Shown: one piece after another, positions 52,496-63,900 of the stretch
How positions within the stretch are numbered: position 1 is the first letter of the stretch
How the letters are laid out: every line of letters begins with the position of its first letter
Source: CBDCWT01 sp965223305
GTDB taxonomy: Bacteria > Planctomycetota > Planctomycetia > Pirellulales > Pirellulaceae
DNA length: 64,000 bases
NCBI GenBank assembly: GCA_965223305.1
Contig: CBDCWT010000016.1
Coordinates: 124,001 to 188,000 of the forward strand
Direction: 5' to 3'
Made by a program: the position numbers and the translations under genes
The notes under the pieces: generated by a model
Told to the model about the DNA's origin: nothing
Databases searched by the model: none
What the model saw: only the letters and a program-made list of their open reading frames with translations

Positions 52496-52782
52496 CTCCA
52501 TAATGCCAGAGAACGCTGTCTGAGTCATACACAGCCAGCGGCCGGGTACAATATTCGGTAGTAGCAGGTGCAGCCAGACCACTGGGAATCCTGCCGCTCT
52601 CAGTGGCTCGTCCTTCTTGTGACTCAACCTCGGATTTGAAGGACGGTTGTTGATGAGTAGAATTGCTCGCATTCACCCGCCGTCTACTCACTGGGCGGCT
52701 TAGTTGCGGATTCGCAGGCGTTCAGCCGATAGAATAACAATGACGCAGTGCGACCGTTTTGGAAGCCGGCAGCCCGGTGAGA
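52496..52782. other. Spacer upstream of the nuclease-like gene
   Basis: No intact gene. The minus strand has a short open stretch joined to the lepB fragment (GRWLCMTQTAFSGIM) that could be diverged lepB sequence. Confidence 0.4.
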
Positions 52783-53463
52783 ATGATGTTTGAGAACGAA
52801 CGTCAGCTGATAGAGAGTTTCATTGGCAGTGCTACACCAGCACTTTGGACACGACACCACGGCCTTTTGCATGTCCGGACAAGCTTTGAAAGCACCTGCT
52901 CCAACGGGCGGGCTGATTGGGTCTGGGGAGCGGCATTAGACGGTTGGCCAAGAAAGATGACCGAGCCGGTTACAGAGATCTTGCAGCAGGCTACCAGCAG
53001 CCGGCTGTTGTCCTTGTTGAAGCAAGAGCAGGTAAGAACCGAGCAGTTCCTTGAACAACACAGCGGTGTGTCCCGGAGAACGCTCCGCAAAACGCTTGAG
53101 GAACTTCTTGATGCAGAGTTGATTCGAATGCCGTGCGACGGCAGATACGTGCTGAGCGAGGGTTTTCAGATCCCCAAAGTAGAGATTTGTGCTTTCGAGT
53201 TTAAGCTCGAAAAGTGGCGACGAGCGTTCTATCAAGCAACCCGCTATCGGTCGTTTGCTCATCGTGTCTATGTCGTCATGCCCAAGGCGACCGTCCACCG
53301 AGCGATTGAGCATTTGGAGTGGTTCCGCAGGCAGAATGTAGGATTACTCAGTCATGACTGGGAATCACGCTCGACCAGAATTGTCGTTTCGAGGAAACGG
53401 CGTCCTCGATCTCGAAGTGGCTACTTGAAGGCCGTTGGAATGCTGCAGCAGCAGGGCGACTAG
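52783..53463 (+). CDS. Winged-helix-like protein with a possible PD-(D/E)xK-type nuclease motif
   Basis: 226 residues from ATG 52783 (ATG 52786 is also possible). A central helix-turn-helix-like part reads HSGVSRRTLRKTLEELLDAE, LIRMPCDGRYVLSEGF. The C-terminal part has VEICAFEFKLEKWRRAFYQA, TRYRSFAHRVYVVMP. A strand-E-x-K followed by a helix with QA..YR.FA and a hydrophobic strand is the pattern of a PD-(D/E)xK-like core. Its 3' end overlaps the convergent 398-residue gene by 4 bp. No family name is known to me. Part of the lepB-flanked cassette. Confidence 0.6.
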   Translation: MMFENERQLIESFIGSATPALWTRHHGLLHVRTSFESTCSNGRADWVWGAALDGWPRKMTEPVTEILQQATSSRLLSLLKQEQVRTEQFLEQHSGVSRRTLRKTLEELLDAELIRMPCDGRYVLSEGFQIPKVEICAFEFKLEKWRRAFYQATRYRSFAHRVYVVMPKATVHRAIEHLEWFRRQNVGLLSHDWESRSTRIVVSRKRRPRSRSGYLKAVGMLQQQGD

Positions 53464-54656
53464 TCCCAACCAATCTCGTGGCGGAAGCTCTGGATTCCGC
53501 GATACCACGAAGATAAATGGTGGCCGTCGATGTGACGCTCAAACGGAACACCGGCTCCTTTTACTTGGGTATAGAGGCCGCGAGCCGTGCGGACGTATTC
53601 AATTACCGACTCAAGGTCGCTTTGAGGTTGACCGCCGAACTCAGCTATGGCTGCAGCAAGGGTCTGCCAGTGATGCCGTTCTGATAGGCGACCGGTCCAA
53701 TTGGAACTCTCCGGTGAAGGAGCGTCGGTAATCACCGAGTCCAAGGGAACTCCAGAAAGCACCTCTTCCAAGTGGCCTACCTCAGTGATGGACTCGAGCT
53801 CGCTCAGCATGATGGAGTTGAGCAGGGGAAGGGAGGAATATCGCAGCCTCGTTGGCTGGCCCCCAGGTTTTCGCTTTAAGAAGGCCTTCTCGTGGAACTG
53901 ACGCAGTGAGTGGTACCAACCAGCGGCGAAGGCGGTTGCCCCTACCGCTGTAAGCGGTATTCCCACGAAATCAGAGTAACCGCAGACGACTTCGTAGTCG
54001 TTTCTGGCACTGAGAATGTGAACGAGATAAAGCAACCGGGCGAGACGCTCCGGGTCGAAATGCTGCGAATACGCTGGGTCATCACGGACTATGACTAGGT
54101 AGAACCCCTTAGTGTCCCACGTAGTAAGCGTATCAAGGAGAGTGTCGACGTCTTGCCGTGAATCTAGTGCCGCTTCGGAAATGACGAGCGACAACAGGAG
54201 AGGTGGTGGCTCAGGTAGGCCGGCGTGATACTCGAGCGATGCGTCCGCGAGCTGCAGGGCTATCTGTGACCAGCGATCAGACAGCGAATTAGCGATTACC
54301 GTTGGCGAGATGAGCCGGTCAAGGTCACGTTCGCACTGAAAGTCGAGTGTTGATTTTGCAAATTCACTGAGTTTGCTCGGACCAATAAAACTCGAAGCAG
54401 TGCGTCCAGGCTGATAATAGGGGTATTCCTCTGAAAGGTAGCGATCGTTGGCAGGAACTAGCGTGGAAACGTAGAACTGCGGGTCAAAAAGCACGTCAAG
54501 GTTGTCGTATCCCTCGCGTAGCTTCTCGATATAGGCATCTAGTTTATCAACGCGTTCATTTCGAGCTGCGAAAATGACACCGCCAGCGACACCATCATCA
54601 AACGCCTCGGTGATTTTCGTTGACTTGCCGTGTCCGTGCTGGATGTAAAGAGTCAC
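53460..54656 (-). CDS. Uncharacterised protein coupled to a Ser/Thr kinase
   Basis: 398 residues from GTG 54656. The start MTLYIQHGHGKSTKITEAFD, DGVAGGVIFAARNERVDKLD and NLDVLFDPQFYVSTL suggests a TIM-barrel-like or related alpha/beta fold. The middle is helical (DRWSQIALQLADASLEYHAG), and later strands read GFYLVIVRDDPAY and NDYEVVCGYSDFVGIPLTAV. The C-terminus is rich in His/Trp (HHWQTLAAAIAEFGG; GHHLSSWYRGIQSFRHEIGWD). No transmembrane helix or signal peptide. It overlaps the kinase stop by 4 bases, so it is likely the kinase partner or substrate. Confidence 0.6.
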   Translation of the reverse strand: MTLYIQHGHGKSTKITEAFDDGVAGGVIFAARNERVDKLDAYIEKLREGYDNLDVLFDPQFYVSTLVPANDRYLSEEYPYYQPGRTASSFIGPSKLSEFAKSTLDFQCERDLDRLISPTVIANSLSDRWSQIALQLADASLEYHAGLPEPPPLLLSLVISEAALDSRQDVDTLLDTLTTWDTKGFYLVIVRDDPAYSQHFDPERLARLLYLVHILSARNDYEVVCGYSDFVGIPLTAVGATAFAAGWYHSLRQFHEKAFLKRKPGGQPTRLRYSSLPLLNSIMLSELESITEVGHLEEVLSGVPLDSVITDAPSPESSNWTGRLSERHHWQTLAAAIAEFGGQPQSDLESVIEYVRTARGLYTQVKGAGVPFERHIDGHHLSSWYRGIQSFRHEIGWD

Positions 54657-55573
54657 GATGGGAACTCCACGGACTCGAGAGCGTCAATGAGCTGGGAACA
54701 CTTTCGATACCGAAGATGCGGCGATTTGCCGAGCATACGGATTACGATATCGTCGAGAGCTCGCGGAATGCCGCTCTTGTGGGAGCTAGGTGGTTCGGGT
54801 GCCTGGTTGCAAATGTTGTTGTAAAAGGTGTTAGAGCTCTGACCGCGTGTCCAGAAGGGGTGCTTATCGGTAAGCAACTGATACATGGCGACGCCGAGGG
54901 AGAACATGTCTGAGCGGAAATCCATCCCAGTGCGACGGTTGCCATAGTCGAATTGCTCTGGGGAGAAATACAGCTGCGTGCCAACAATCATCCCACCGCT
55001 CAACGATTGGCCGACGACATCAAAGGCAAATCCAGCGTCGAGCAGCACGAAACTACCATCGACCTGGCGACGCATGATATTTGCTGGCTTGATGTCGCGG
55101 TGGATTTTGCCGATCTCCCAAAGCTCCTCGATTGCCTCAGCCATCTGAGTTCCGAGCGCAACGACGTCTCTGGGGAAAAGGGGACCGGATGCCGTTAGCA
55201 CGTTGGCAAGATTGTCACCGTCAATAAACTCTTCGGTGAAGTAAAGCAGGTTCTGCCCTTCGATTTCGGTGAACATAAGGCCGATCGGACCGAGCTTGAC
55301 CATGTGCGGTGAGTCGCAGTCCCGCATCGTCTCTACCTCACGCCTGGCACGAACGATGACCTCGGGGTCTGTGTCGTCCTCCGATTGCTCGTCGTCACTG
55401 AAGAAATCGTCGAGTTCTTCTGGTGTTTTGGCAAACTTGACCGCATATTTAGCTCCGGCAATATCGCCCCGGAACACCTGCTTCTGGCCCCCAGCTCCAA
55501 CAAGTTGAACGTTGGAAACCTCGGCGATTGCAGCCTCGACCTGTTGTGGAGTAAGGTTGGGGACGTCTGACAT
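54653..55573 (-). CDS. Soluble Ser/Thr protein kinase
   Basis: 306 residues from ATG 55573 (MSDVPNLTPQQVEAAIAEV). Kinase motifs: LVGAGGQKQVFRGDI (atypical Gly-rich loop), KYAVKFAKT (catalytic Lys), IHRDIKPANIMRR (catalytic loop), VLLDAGFAF (DAG in place of DFG), GTQLYFSPEQFD and DFRSDMFSLGVAMYQLLT. A long acidic insert (DDFFSDDEQSEDDTDPE) lies between the Lys and the C helix. No transmembrane segment, unlike the kinase at 35 kb. Upstream partner of the 398-residue gene. Confidence 0.87.
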   Translation of the reverse strand: MSDVPNLTPQQVEAAIAEVSNVQLVGAGGQKQVFRGDIAGAKYAVKFAKTPEELDDFFSDDEQSEDDTDPEVIVRARREVETMRDCDSPHMVKLGPIGLMFTEIEGQNLLYFTEEFIDGDNLANVLTASGPLFPRDVVALGTQMAEAIEELWEIGKIHRDIKPANIMRRQVDGSFVLLDAGFAFDVVGQSLSGGMIVGTQLYFSPEQFDYGNRRTGMDFRSDMFSLGVAMYQLLTDKHPFWTRGQSSNTFYNNICNQAPEPPSSHKSGIPRALDDIVIRMLGKSPHLRYRKCSQLIDALESVEFPS

Positions 55574-55765
55574 TTGGGTTTGGGTCGTGGCTGGAGCGGT
55601 CGGCGTAAGGGCTCCCCCTATATGACTGCAAAAGTGTGCTCCATACAAGGAGAGGAGAGGCGTGGGATGAGATGAGCTACCGCCTATTTAGTCGATTGGC
55701 GGGCGGAGTGCCGTCAAGTGCTTGCACGAGCCAGGCCGCCCCACGATCCGGCACCTCGACGCTGG

Positions 55766-56695
55766 CTAGTCCCGATACACGCCAAGTCGCGACCATGTTT
55801 CGGCCGGGAAGTAGATATAGTCGACGTAGCCGATCACGTCGCCAACGTGAATCGAGCCGATGTGCCGGCTGTCTCTCGAGCGATCGCGATTGTCTCCCAG
55901 CACAAAGACGCTGCGATCCGGTACGGTGATGTCGATTTCGTCCATGGCTGATCCATCAGGAGATTCATCGGCAAAGAGCACACGATACCGTCGACCGGCG
56001 TGCGATTCGTAATAGACGTCGCCTTCTACTTGCTTGCTGATCTGGGTAATGCTCTCCCTCGGCACCCGCTCACGCTCGAGCTTCTTACCGTTCACTTCGA
56101 TCTCTCTTCCCTTGATCACAATCCGATCCCCAGCGACCCCAATCACACGCTTGACCCAGTTGCGTCCTACTTCCGACGCCGGAGTGCGAAACGCGACGAC
56201 ATCGCCGCGCTCCGGAAAGCCATGACGGAACGGTCGCTTGTTCACCAGAATTCGATCGCCGGTCAGAATGGTGGGGCTCATGCTGCGCGTCGGAATAAAG
56301 AACGCCTCGTAGGCATACTCGCGAGTTCCAACAATCAGCGCGACGGGATAAGCAAGCTGCATCACGACGAGCAACCAGTACAAGCTCGCGCGGTTGTACT
56401 CCTTCAGCCTGTAGTCGGGACAAGCCCGCTTAGCGATGGCATAAGCATCGATCGGTGAGTAGAGGTAGATGATGACCGTTGCCGCCGCCGGCACCAGAAG
56501 CAGACCGAGGAAGACTGCATTGGAAGGTTGCGCGAACGCGGCGATGACATGCAGCAGCGGCAGCAAAAACCTTGCCGAGTACAAAAAGAGCCCCTTCACG
56601 ATGCGGCCACAATAAATGTGGCCGACTCCCGACGACAGAAACGACAGAGCGAGTGCGACCCACGGAAATCGAACAGAGGTTTGGTCTGAGGCCAT
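55766..56695 (-). CDS. lepB: Signal peptidase I
   Basis: 309 residues. Removes signal peptides at the outer face of the membrane. Hydrophobic N-terminal region with several helices (LALSFLSSGVGHIYCG; SARFLLPLLHVIAAFA; YWLLVVMQLAYPVALIVG), then FFIPTRSMSPTILTGDRILV with the nucleophile Ser and NWVKRVIGVAGDRIVI with the general-base Lys. C-terminal box VFVLGDNRDRSRDSR. A homologous 3' fragment sits at 52.3 kb. The long multi-span N-terminus is typical of planctomycete enzymes. Confidence 0.93.
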   Translation of the reverse strand: MASDQTSVRFPWVALALSFLSSGVGHIYCGRIVKGLFLYSARFLLPLLHVIAAFAQPSNAVFLGLLLVPAAATVIIYLYSPIDAYAIAKRACPDYRLKEYNRASLYWLLVVMQLAYPVALIVGTREYAYEAFFIPTRSMSPTILTGDRILVNKRPFRHGFPERGDVVAFRTPASEVGRNWVKRVIGVAGDRIVIKGREIEVNGKKLERERVPRESITQISKQVEGDVYYESHAGRRYRVLFADESPDGSAMDEIDITVPDRSVFVLGDNRDRSRDSRHIGSIHVGDVIGYVDYIYFPAETWSRLGVYRD

Positions 56696-56714
56696 TGCTG
56701 ACGTTCTCCACTAA

Positions 56715-56863
56715 CTGCCTGTTGAAAAACGCCGTCCTGGCGTTTTCAAACTCGCCAAGCTCAGAACAAGAGTTCTTCGCTGCTCGCAAATCAACGACTT
56801 ACATCGCTGATTTGGCATCACATCCCTGTGATGCGGCAGCCTGTTGAGAAAATCAACCGGCTG
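56715..56863. repeat. Miniature element, family B copy 3 (full length)
   Basis: 149 bp, flanked by CTAA on both sides (56711-56714 and 56864-56867). Ends CTGCCTGTTGA and TCAACCGGCTG. The right-hand flank carries the TAG stop codon of the adjacent 82-residue gene. Confidence 0.88.
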
Positions 56864-57112
56864 CTAAAATACGATCAACTCTGCCACAACCGCGACAAAC
56901 AAAAACGGTAGGCTGCCAACCAACATGGCCGCTAGGCACGCCGCCAAACGAGCCGGTCGCGATTCGTTCATACGATCGACAAGACGCACGTAACGTCTGC
57001 GCTGCACGCCCCGTTCTTCCACCAGAGCCATCACTCGATCAGTCAGCTCGCGGGACGGTTTGGCAGCCCGGCGATTAGCAATCCACTCTTCGTACATCGG
57101 TTCGTCGGCCAT
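56864..57112 (-). CDS. Small membrane protein, putative anti-sigma partner
   Basis: 82 residues from ATG 57112, which shares a base with the sigma factor stop (TGATG). Cytosolic part: EWIANRRAAKPSRELTDRVM, ALVEERGVQRRRYVRLVDRM. C-terminal transmembrane helix: LAACLAAMLVGSLPFLFVAV. The one-helix topology and coupling to an ECF sigma gene suggest an anti-sigma factor, but the zinc-binding HxxxCxxC motif is absent. The stop codon is inside the family B target duplication. Confidence 0.65.
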   Translation of the reverse strand: MADEPMYEEWIANRRAAKPSRELTDRVMALVEERGVQRRRYVRLVDRMNESRPARLAACLAAMLVGSLPFLFVAVVAELIVF

Positions 57113-57651
57113 CACTGCTCTCCCAATGTCGGCGCCATAACAGCCCGCAGACGCTGCTTGGCGCGGTGGATTCGCGACTTCACCGTGCCGAGCGTCGTTT
57201 GCTCGACGTGAGCAATGTCGGCATAAGGCAGGCCTTCAATCTCGGCCAGAACAAACGCCGTCTTCTGCTCGATCGGCAACGTATCGAGTGCTTCGTCGAG
57301 TCGGCTCCAAAACTCATTCCGCGCGGAATGGTCACTGGTCACGGCCGGTTGTGTGTTGGCAATCGTCTCGCCATCGATCACTGGCCGCATTCGCTTCAAG
57401 TAGTTCACGCATCTGTTCCGGGCGATGGTGAACAACCACGTCTGGAACGAAGCCCGTTTGGAGTTGTACGACGTCAAATGGTCAAACGCCGCTAGAAAGA
57501 CGTCCTGCGCGATGTCTTCGGCGTCGTGTGCGTCTCCGATCAAGTTGCGTGCGAAGCGGAAGATCGGCTGATGATACTGCTCCACCAGCTTCCGAAACTC
57601 GCTCGTCTGCCCGGCTAGCACCTGGACTACGATTTGATCGTCGCTTGCCAA
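57112..57651 (-). CDS. ECF RNA polymerase sigma factor (sigma-E/RpoE-like)
   Basis: 179 residues from TTG 57651. Region 2: VQVLAGQTSEFRKLVEQYHQ, DAEDIAQDVFLAAFDHL, FQTWLFTIARNRCVNYLKR. Region 4: LPIEQKTAFVLAEIEGLPYA, DIAHVEQTTLGTVKSRIHRA. It is co-translated with the small membrane protein that may control it. A ribosome-binding-like GAGAG precedes the TTG start; no ATG is available nearby. Confidence 0.9.
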   Translation of the reverse strand: MASDDQIVVQVLAGQTSEFRKLVEQYHQPIFRFARNLIGDAHDAEDIAQDVFLAAFDHLTSYNSKRASFQTWLFTIARNRCVNYLKRMRPVIDGETIANTQPAVTSDHSARNEFWSRLDEALDTLPIEQKTAFVLAEIEGLPYADIAHVEQTTLGTVKSRIHRAKQRLRAVMAPTLGEQ

Positions 57652-57976
57652 TGATCCACTCTCGTTTGATTCGTTTACAGGTTATACAACTGGCGGGGCA
57701 GAAAGTTCCCGGACTTCTTTCAGAACTTTTTGGCCGTGCGTGAGGCCGTTCTAGTTAAGTGGGCAGGAACCGGGAGGGCTTTACCGTAGACGCGGTTTCC
57801 CAACGGGTTAAGTTAAGCCAACTCGCCTGGGCTCTGCTCGCAAAGCAGTCTTCGACACGCATCGCCCGCTGTCGACTGAGGAATTGCTATCTAATTTGCA
57901 GTTTATCTGTGGTAATTTACAGGCTGGCGTTCACACGCGAAACGGGCCCATCTGACACTGACTCTCGGAACTTGCC
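57652..57976. other. Divergent spacer between sigma operon and giant secreted protein
   Basis: No gene and no strong repeat seen. It should hold promoters for both directions, but no clear boxes could be assigned. Confidence 0.4.
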
Positions 57977-60900
57977 ATGCTCGCTGTCCGATCAAGACGC
58001 AGACGTTACCCTCATAAGCGAACCAGCCATTTGAGGCAGTCATCCCGTCTACACTTGGAACGCTTGGAGCCGCGGCTCGCCTTGGCGGCTTGGATTCCGC
58101 AGGGACCCGCTCCCACCATTAACAGCCAGGTTGAGAACATCGAACCCGACAATCAGGTGTCGGGCGCAATTCACACGGTCGCCGCGCACCCGACTGATCC
58201 CAACGAGCTGTACGTCGGTGCCGTAAACGGCGGCGTCTGGAAGACGAACAATGCTCAAGCGGCAAGCCCAACGTGGATGTCTCTGACCGATGACATGCCG
58301 TCGCTTTCTATCGGCGCGTTGGTTTTTGACCCAACCGACTCCAGCTCACAGACCATCGTGGCGGGAGTAGGACATTTCAGTAGCTTCGGTAGACGGGGTG
58401 GTCCACTGTCGGGGCTGCTGCGGACGACGAACGGCGGCGACACGTGGGCAGTGCTGGGAGAACAGGAACTACAGGGAAGAAGTGTCTCTGGTCTCGCCGC
58501 GAGAGGCGACCTGCTGCTCGTATCCACCAACCGCTTCGGCGGTGGTGTAGGAGGCGGCGTTTATCGCAGCATCGATGGCGGCGCCTCATTTCAATTCGCG
58601 TCCGGGACAAACGGGCTCGCCCTCGGCGCCGCGTTTGATCTTGTTGGCGATCCGACGAACGTCAATCGCTACTACGTGTCGGTCGGTGAGGTAGGGTTGT
58701 TTCGCAGCGACGACGCCGGCCTGACGTGGTTGAATGTGTCGGCCAACGATCAATCAACCGGAGGTTTCCACGAGACGATCACAACCCTGGGGAACAATAA
58801 CACGGAGATTGCGGTCGCTGGCGACGGGCGAGTGTACGTTGCCGCTGCAGTCGACGGCCAGGCGAGATACATCGGCTACAGCACCAACTTCGGCGTCAGC
58901 TGGACGGCCATGGATCTCCCGCAGACGCCGGAGTCGGACGGCGATACGGAAGGACTAAACCCTCGAGTCAAGCCAGGCGGCCAGGGTGCAATCCACTCTT
59001 CCATTCTGGTCGACCCTAACGACCCCAACATCGTATACGTGGGCGGCGATCGGCAAGACGGCCCGTACCCCAACTTTGTTGGAGCCACAACTTCGAGTGG
59101 GCGCCTCTTCCGCGGTGATGCCCGAGTGGCTCCCACCGGCGGCGTTCCGTCGCCGCAATGGGAACATCTAACTCACCGTTCCGATATCGCCGCGATTCCA
59201 GGAGGAGGCACGGCGAACGCGAGTGCGCCGCACGCTGACTCGCGAGAAATGGTCTTCGATGCGGCAGGAGACCTGATCGAAGTCGACGATGGCGGGATCT
59301 ATGCCCGTAGCAGTCCTCGCGATAACACAGGTGTGTGGCTTTCCCTGAACGGGAATCTCGCGATCACCGAGATTCACGACCTCGCCTACGACAGCAACTC
59401 GGATGTTATTGTCGCAGGTACTCAGGACACTGGCACCGTACATCAACCCGTGCCGGGCGCTACCATCTGGGATACCGTCTCCGGAGGGGACGGAGGAGAC
59501 ATCGCGATCGATGATCAAAGCAATCCCGGCTTCTCGACACGCTACACCAGTGCCCAAGAGCTTCGCTCGTTCAGACGACGAGTTTATGACGCGAACAACG
59601 TTCTCGTGAGTACTGCTTCTCCAGCGCTGACGGTCGTTGGCGGAGGCAACCCGCTCGTCCCACAGTTTGTCACCCCGGTCGCACTGAACGCGGTCGCTCC
59701 AACAAGACTCATCATTGGTGGTGAAAACTCTGTCTATGAATCACTTGATCAGGGTGAAACGCTGACGGAGATTGGCCCAGGTATCGGCGTCAATCGAGTT
59801 GCCGTCGCGTACGGCGGACGGAGTGCCGGCCAATCCAACCCGGACGTGTTGTATGTCGGATCGGGGGACCAGATCTACGTGCGTACAGGGCCTGGTCCAG
59901 GAATGCAAGCGACAACCGGACAGTTCCCGGGAAGTGTGGTCCGTGATGTCGTGCTGGATCCTGATGACTGGATGACCGCGTACGCGATTGACGCCAACCG
60001 TGTCTTTCGAACGGCCGACGGGGGCGATAGCTGGACCGATCTGACCGGCAACCTAGTCAATGCGAGTTTGAGAGCGATTGACTTCCTGAGCGGAGCGGTT
60101 GACAGACTGGTCGTAGGTGGCATTGGAGGTGTGTTCGCCATGTCGCTCGACCGACTCGGCATCTGGGGTGAGTTGGGCGATGCTCTTCCCAACGTGCCGA
60201 TTTTTGACCTTGAGTACGATGAAACGGATGGCGTGCTAGTCGCCGGGACTTTGGGACGCGGTGCATTTCTTCTCAACAGCCCGCTGACCGAGTCGATTGA
60301 CGTCGTTCCACAAGTTGTCGTCAAACCCTCGTCGACAACATTGACAACGGGGGAGGACGGTCGCGGAGCAATGTTCGACGTCTTTCTCAGCACTGCGCCC
60401 ACCGAATCCGTTACGCTGCCCATTACCTCCAGCGACCCACTGGAGGCGGCTGTCAACGTCAGCCAACTCGTTTTCACGAGCGGCAACTGGTCCCAGCCGC
60501 AGACCGTCGTGATTTCAGGCGTCGATGACGCAGCCGTCGATGGTGATGTCGAGCTGTCGATTGCCCTCGGTCCGGCAGCCAGCAGCACGGCAGGTGATCC
60601 AAACTACCATGGATTTGATCCTGCCGATCTCGTCGTCACTAATATCGATGATGACCAAGACGATCTGCTGTACTGGGTCGATGGCTCTACAGATCTACTC
60701 GAACGGGCAACACGGGGCGGGTCGAATGTCCAAACTTTGGTCGACATGCAGGCCCGCCTGAACGAGGCCGGCGACGAACTCGCGCCGGGTTATCTGGCGG
60801 TCCATGCCGCCGACCGTAAGATCTACTGGACTGATTCGGAACAAGGTCGGATTTTTCGGTCCGATCTCAGTGGTGGGACCATTGACACCGTCGTTTCTGA

Positions 60901-63900
60901 ACTCGCCGACGTGCGCGGCATCGCGATCGACGCTGCGGCGACCAAGATGTATTGGGTTGAAGCCGGTTCGGACAGAATCCGACGTTCGAATCTGGACGGT
61001 TCACAGATCGAGACGATCGTCACCGGCGGCGTTACCGAAGGGCAAGAGCTCGAGATTGATCCGCTTGCGAACAAGCTCTATTGGACTGACCGTGAGAGCG
61101 ACACGATTCGGCGCGTCAATCTGGACGGAAGCGGCGCCGAGGTGCTAATACGCGACGCTGGTGCCGAGCCGAGCGGCTTCGAGCTCGATCTGGTAGCCGG
61201 CAAGATGTACTGGTCGGAGGTGCGCGACGACCGGATCGTACGGGCTGACTTGGACGGAGGCAACGTTGAAGTTGTCTTGGACTTGGGCAACCTGGTTGGT
61301 ACCTCCGAGGCAAAGAGTGTCGCGGTTGATACTGACAACTCGAAGCTCTATTGGTCCGATTTGGCGACGGGTACGGTCTATCGGGCAAACTTTGATGGTA
61401 CAGCTGTAGCCGAACTGGCCAGAGTGGAAGCTCCGCTGGGGATCACAGTGGCGACGCTGTTTCCCGGTGTCAGCGCCTTTGCACCTACGGGGGTGATTAC
61501 GGAGGAGTCGGGAGCGGCCGCTACGATCGAGGTAACGCTCGACGCTCCTCCCCTGAGTACGGTTGCAATTCCGCTATCGGTGAGCGACGAGACTGAAGCG
61601 ACAATTTCGCCAGAAACGCTGTCGTTCAACGCGGCTGATTGGGATGTACCCCAGACGATCACGATTACTGGTGTCGATGATTCGGAGCGAGACGGCGACG
61701 TTGGCTACGCCATCGAACTTGGCACCCCCATCAGTGCGGACAGTCGCTACAGTTCACTTGCCCCGATCATCTTCCAGGCGACCAACTACGACGACGAGTA
61801 CGACATCGGGAGCAATCTGGCACATCACTGGAAGTTCGACGAGACTTCAGGGAACGAAGCGCGCGACTCGGTTGGCGGTAACCACGCGCGGCTTGTCAAT
61901 TGGGACGTTTCCGAATCGAAGTGGGTTCCGGGTCGCATTGGCGGCGCGCTGGATTTTGCCGACGTCGACAACTACGTGGCCACCGGTACGGCTATTGAAC
62001 AAGACCGCTATTCAATCACATTCTGGTTGAACACCCAGCAGCGGGTTGGCATCAACCCACGGATTGCGGGGCCTCCCGACGGGCCAGGGATCGTCATCAA
62101 CAATGAGACCTCCGAAGGAGTCGGGCTCTATTCAAAGGCCAGCAACCTGCACGATCCCGTTCCACCGCAACTGCGAAACTGGGAACACTTCGCGGTCACT
62201 CTCGATCACACGACCGGACTGGGGCAAGTCTACCGCAACGGCAAACAGGTAGTTGCCGGAAGTTTTTCTCCCGAGGTGCCGCAACTCGCCTGGGTCTTCG
62301 GACACAATGCCGACGTCGACAACCACAACGACTCGCTTGACGGATTTCTCGATGACCTCCGTGTGTATGACCGAGTTCTGTCGGCTGCCGACGTCCGAGC
62401 CCTCGGTCGCGATCAGCTGTTCCTATCGATCAACGACGTCGTCATCGCGGAGGGCGATGCGGGGACCAGCAACGCGGTGTTCATCGTTTCGTTGTCTGCA
62501 GCCGCCGCCGAGACGGTGACCGTCAACTTTGCTACTGCAGACGGCACAGCGTCGGCTGGCGCGGATTACCAGCCCGCCAGCGGGCAGCTCGTGTTTGCTC
62601 CGAACGACACTCAGAAGTCGATTACCGTGCCGGTCATTGGTGACAACGTACTCGAAGAAGACGAGACGTTCCTGTTGACGCTGAGTGCAAGCTCGGGCCC
62701 GCTTATCGTTTCGGAACGGGGCGTCGGTACGATTCGGGACGACGAGGCGGACTTGACCGACGGTCTGACACATCACTGGAAGTTCGACGAGACTGCCGGT
62801 GACATCGCAGCGGACTCGGTTGGCGGCAACCACGCGCGGTTGTTCAACTGGGGCGTGAACGAAGACCGATGGGTCCCGGGCCGCATCGGCGGTGCCCTCG
62901 ACTTCAGTGAAGCGGACAACTTCACCCGCACGATGACAGGCATTCCACAGACGCTGTACACAATCACTTTCTGGATGAATCGCCGGCAGGACGTCGGCAT
63001 TAATCCTCGGGTTGTTGAAGCACCCGACGGTGCCAGTTCAATCACCATCAATCGTGAGAGGGGGGACGGGATTGGCTTTGTGGGTCGAGTCGTGGACGAA
63101 GAGCCGCCTGTTCTTCTCAACTGGGAACACTACGCGGTTACCATTGATCACTCGTTGGGAGAGGCTCGCGTCTATCGCAACGCTGCCGAAGTCGCGTCTG
63201 GTTCCTTTACACCCGACATTCCGCGGCTTCCGTGGGTCTTCGGTCACCACTACGATCAGTCGAACCAGAATGACCCCCTCAGTGGCTGGTTGGACGACCT
63301 ACGCGTTTACGACCGCATTCTCTCCGAGACTGATATTCGAGCACTCGGAACCGAAGCATCTTTTGTCTCGATCAACGATGTCGCAGTGGTTGAAGGCGAC
63401 AACGGAACTACTAATGCCGTCTTCACGGTAAGTCTCTCTCCGACACTGCCGCAGTCTGTCACGGTCGACTATACGACGGTGGACGGTACGGCAACCGGAG
63501 GTGTTGACTACGTGGCCACAGCCGGTCAGTTGACCTTCACTTCCGGGCAAAGCCAGCAGTCACTCGTAGTACCCGTGGTCGGCGATCTGAATCTCGAGGA
63601 AGACGAGCGTTTTTTTGTGCAGCTATCGAATGCTGTCAACGCGACGATCATCGCCGGTCGCGGTGTCGGGACGATCCAGGACGATGAGGTCGATTTGAAC
63701 CGCGGTCTACGCCACCACTGGAAGTTCGACGATATCGAGGGCGATCGCGCGACTGATTCAGTTGGAGACAATGATATCAGGCTGTTCAATTGGGGCCCAA
63801 CCGAACCAAAGTGGGTTCCGGGGCGGCTGGGCGGTGCGCTCGATTTTGGTGACGCAGACAACATAGGGCTCACTAGCAAAGGTATCGAACACACGCAGTA

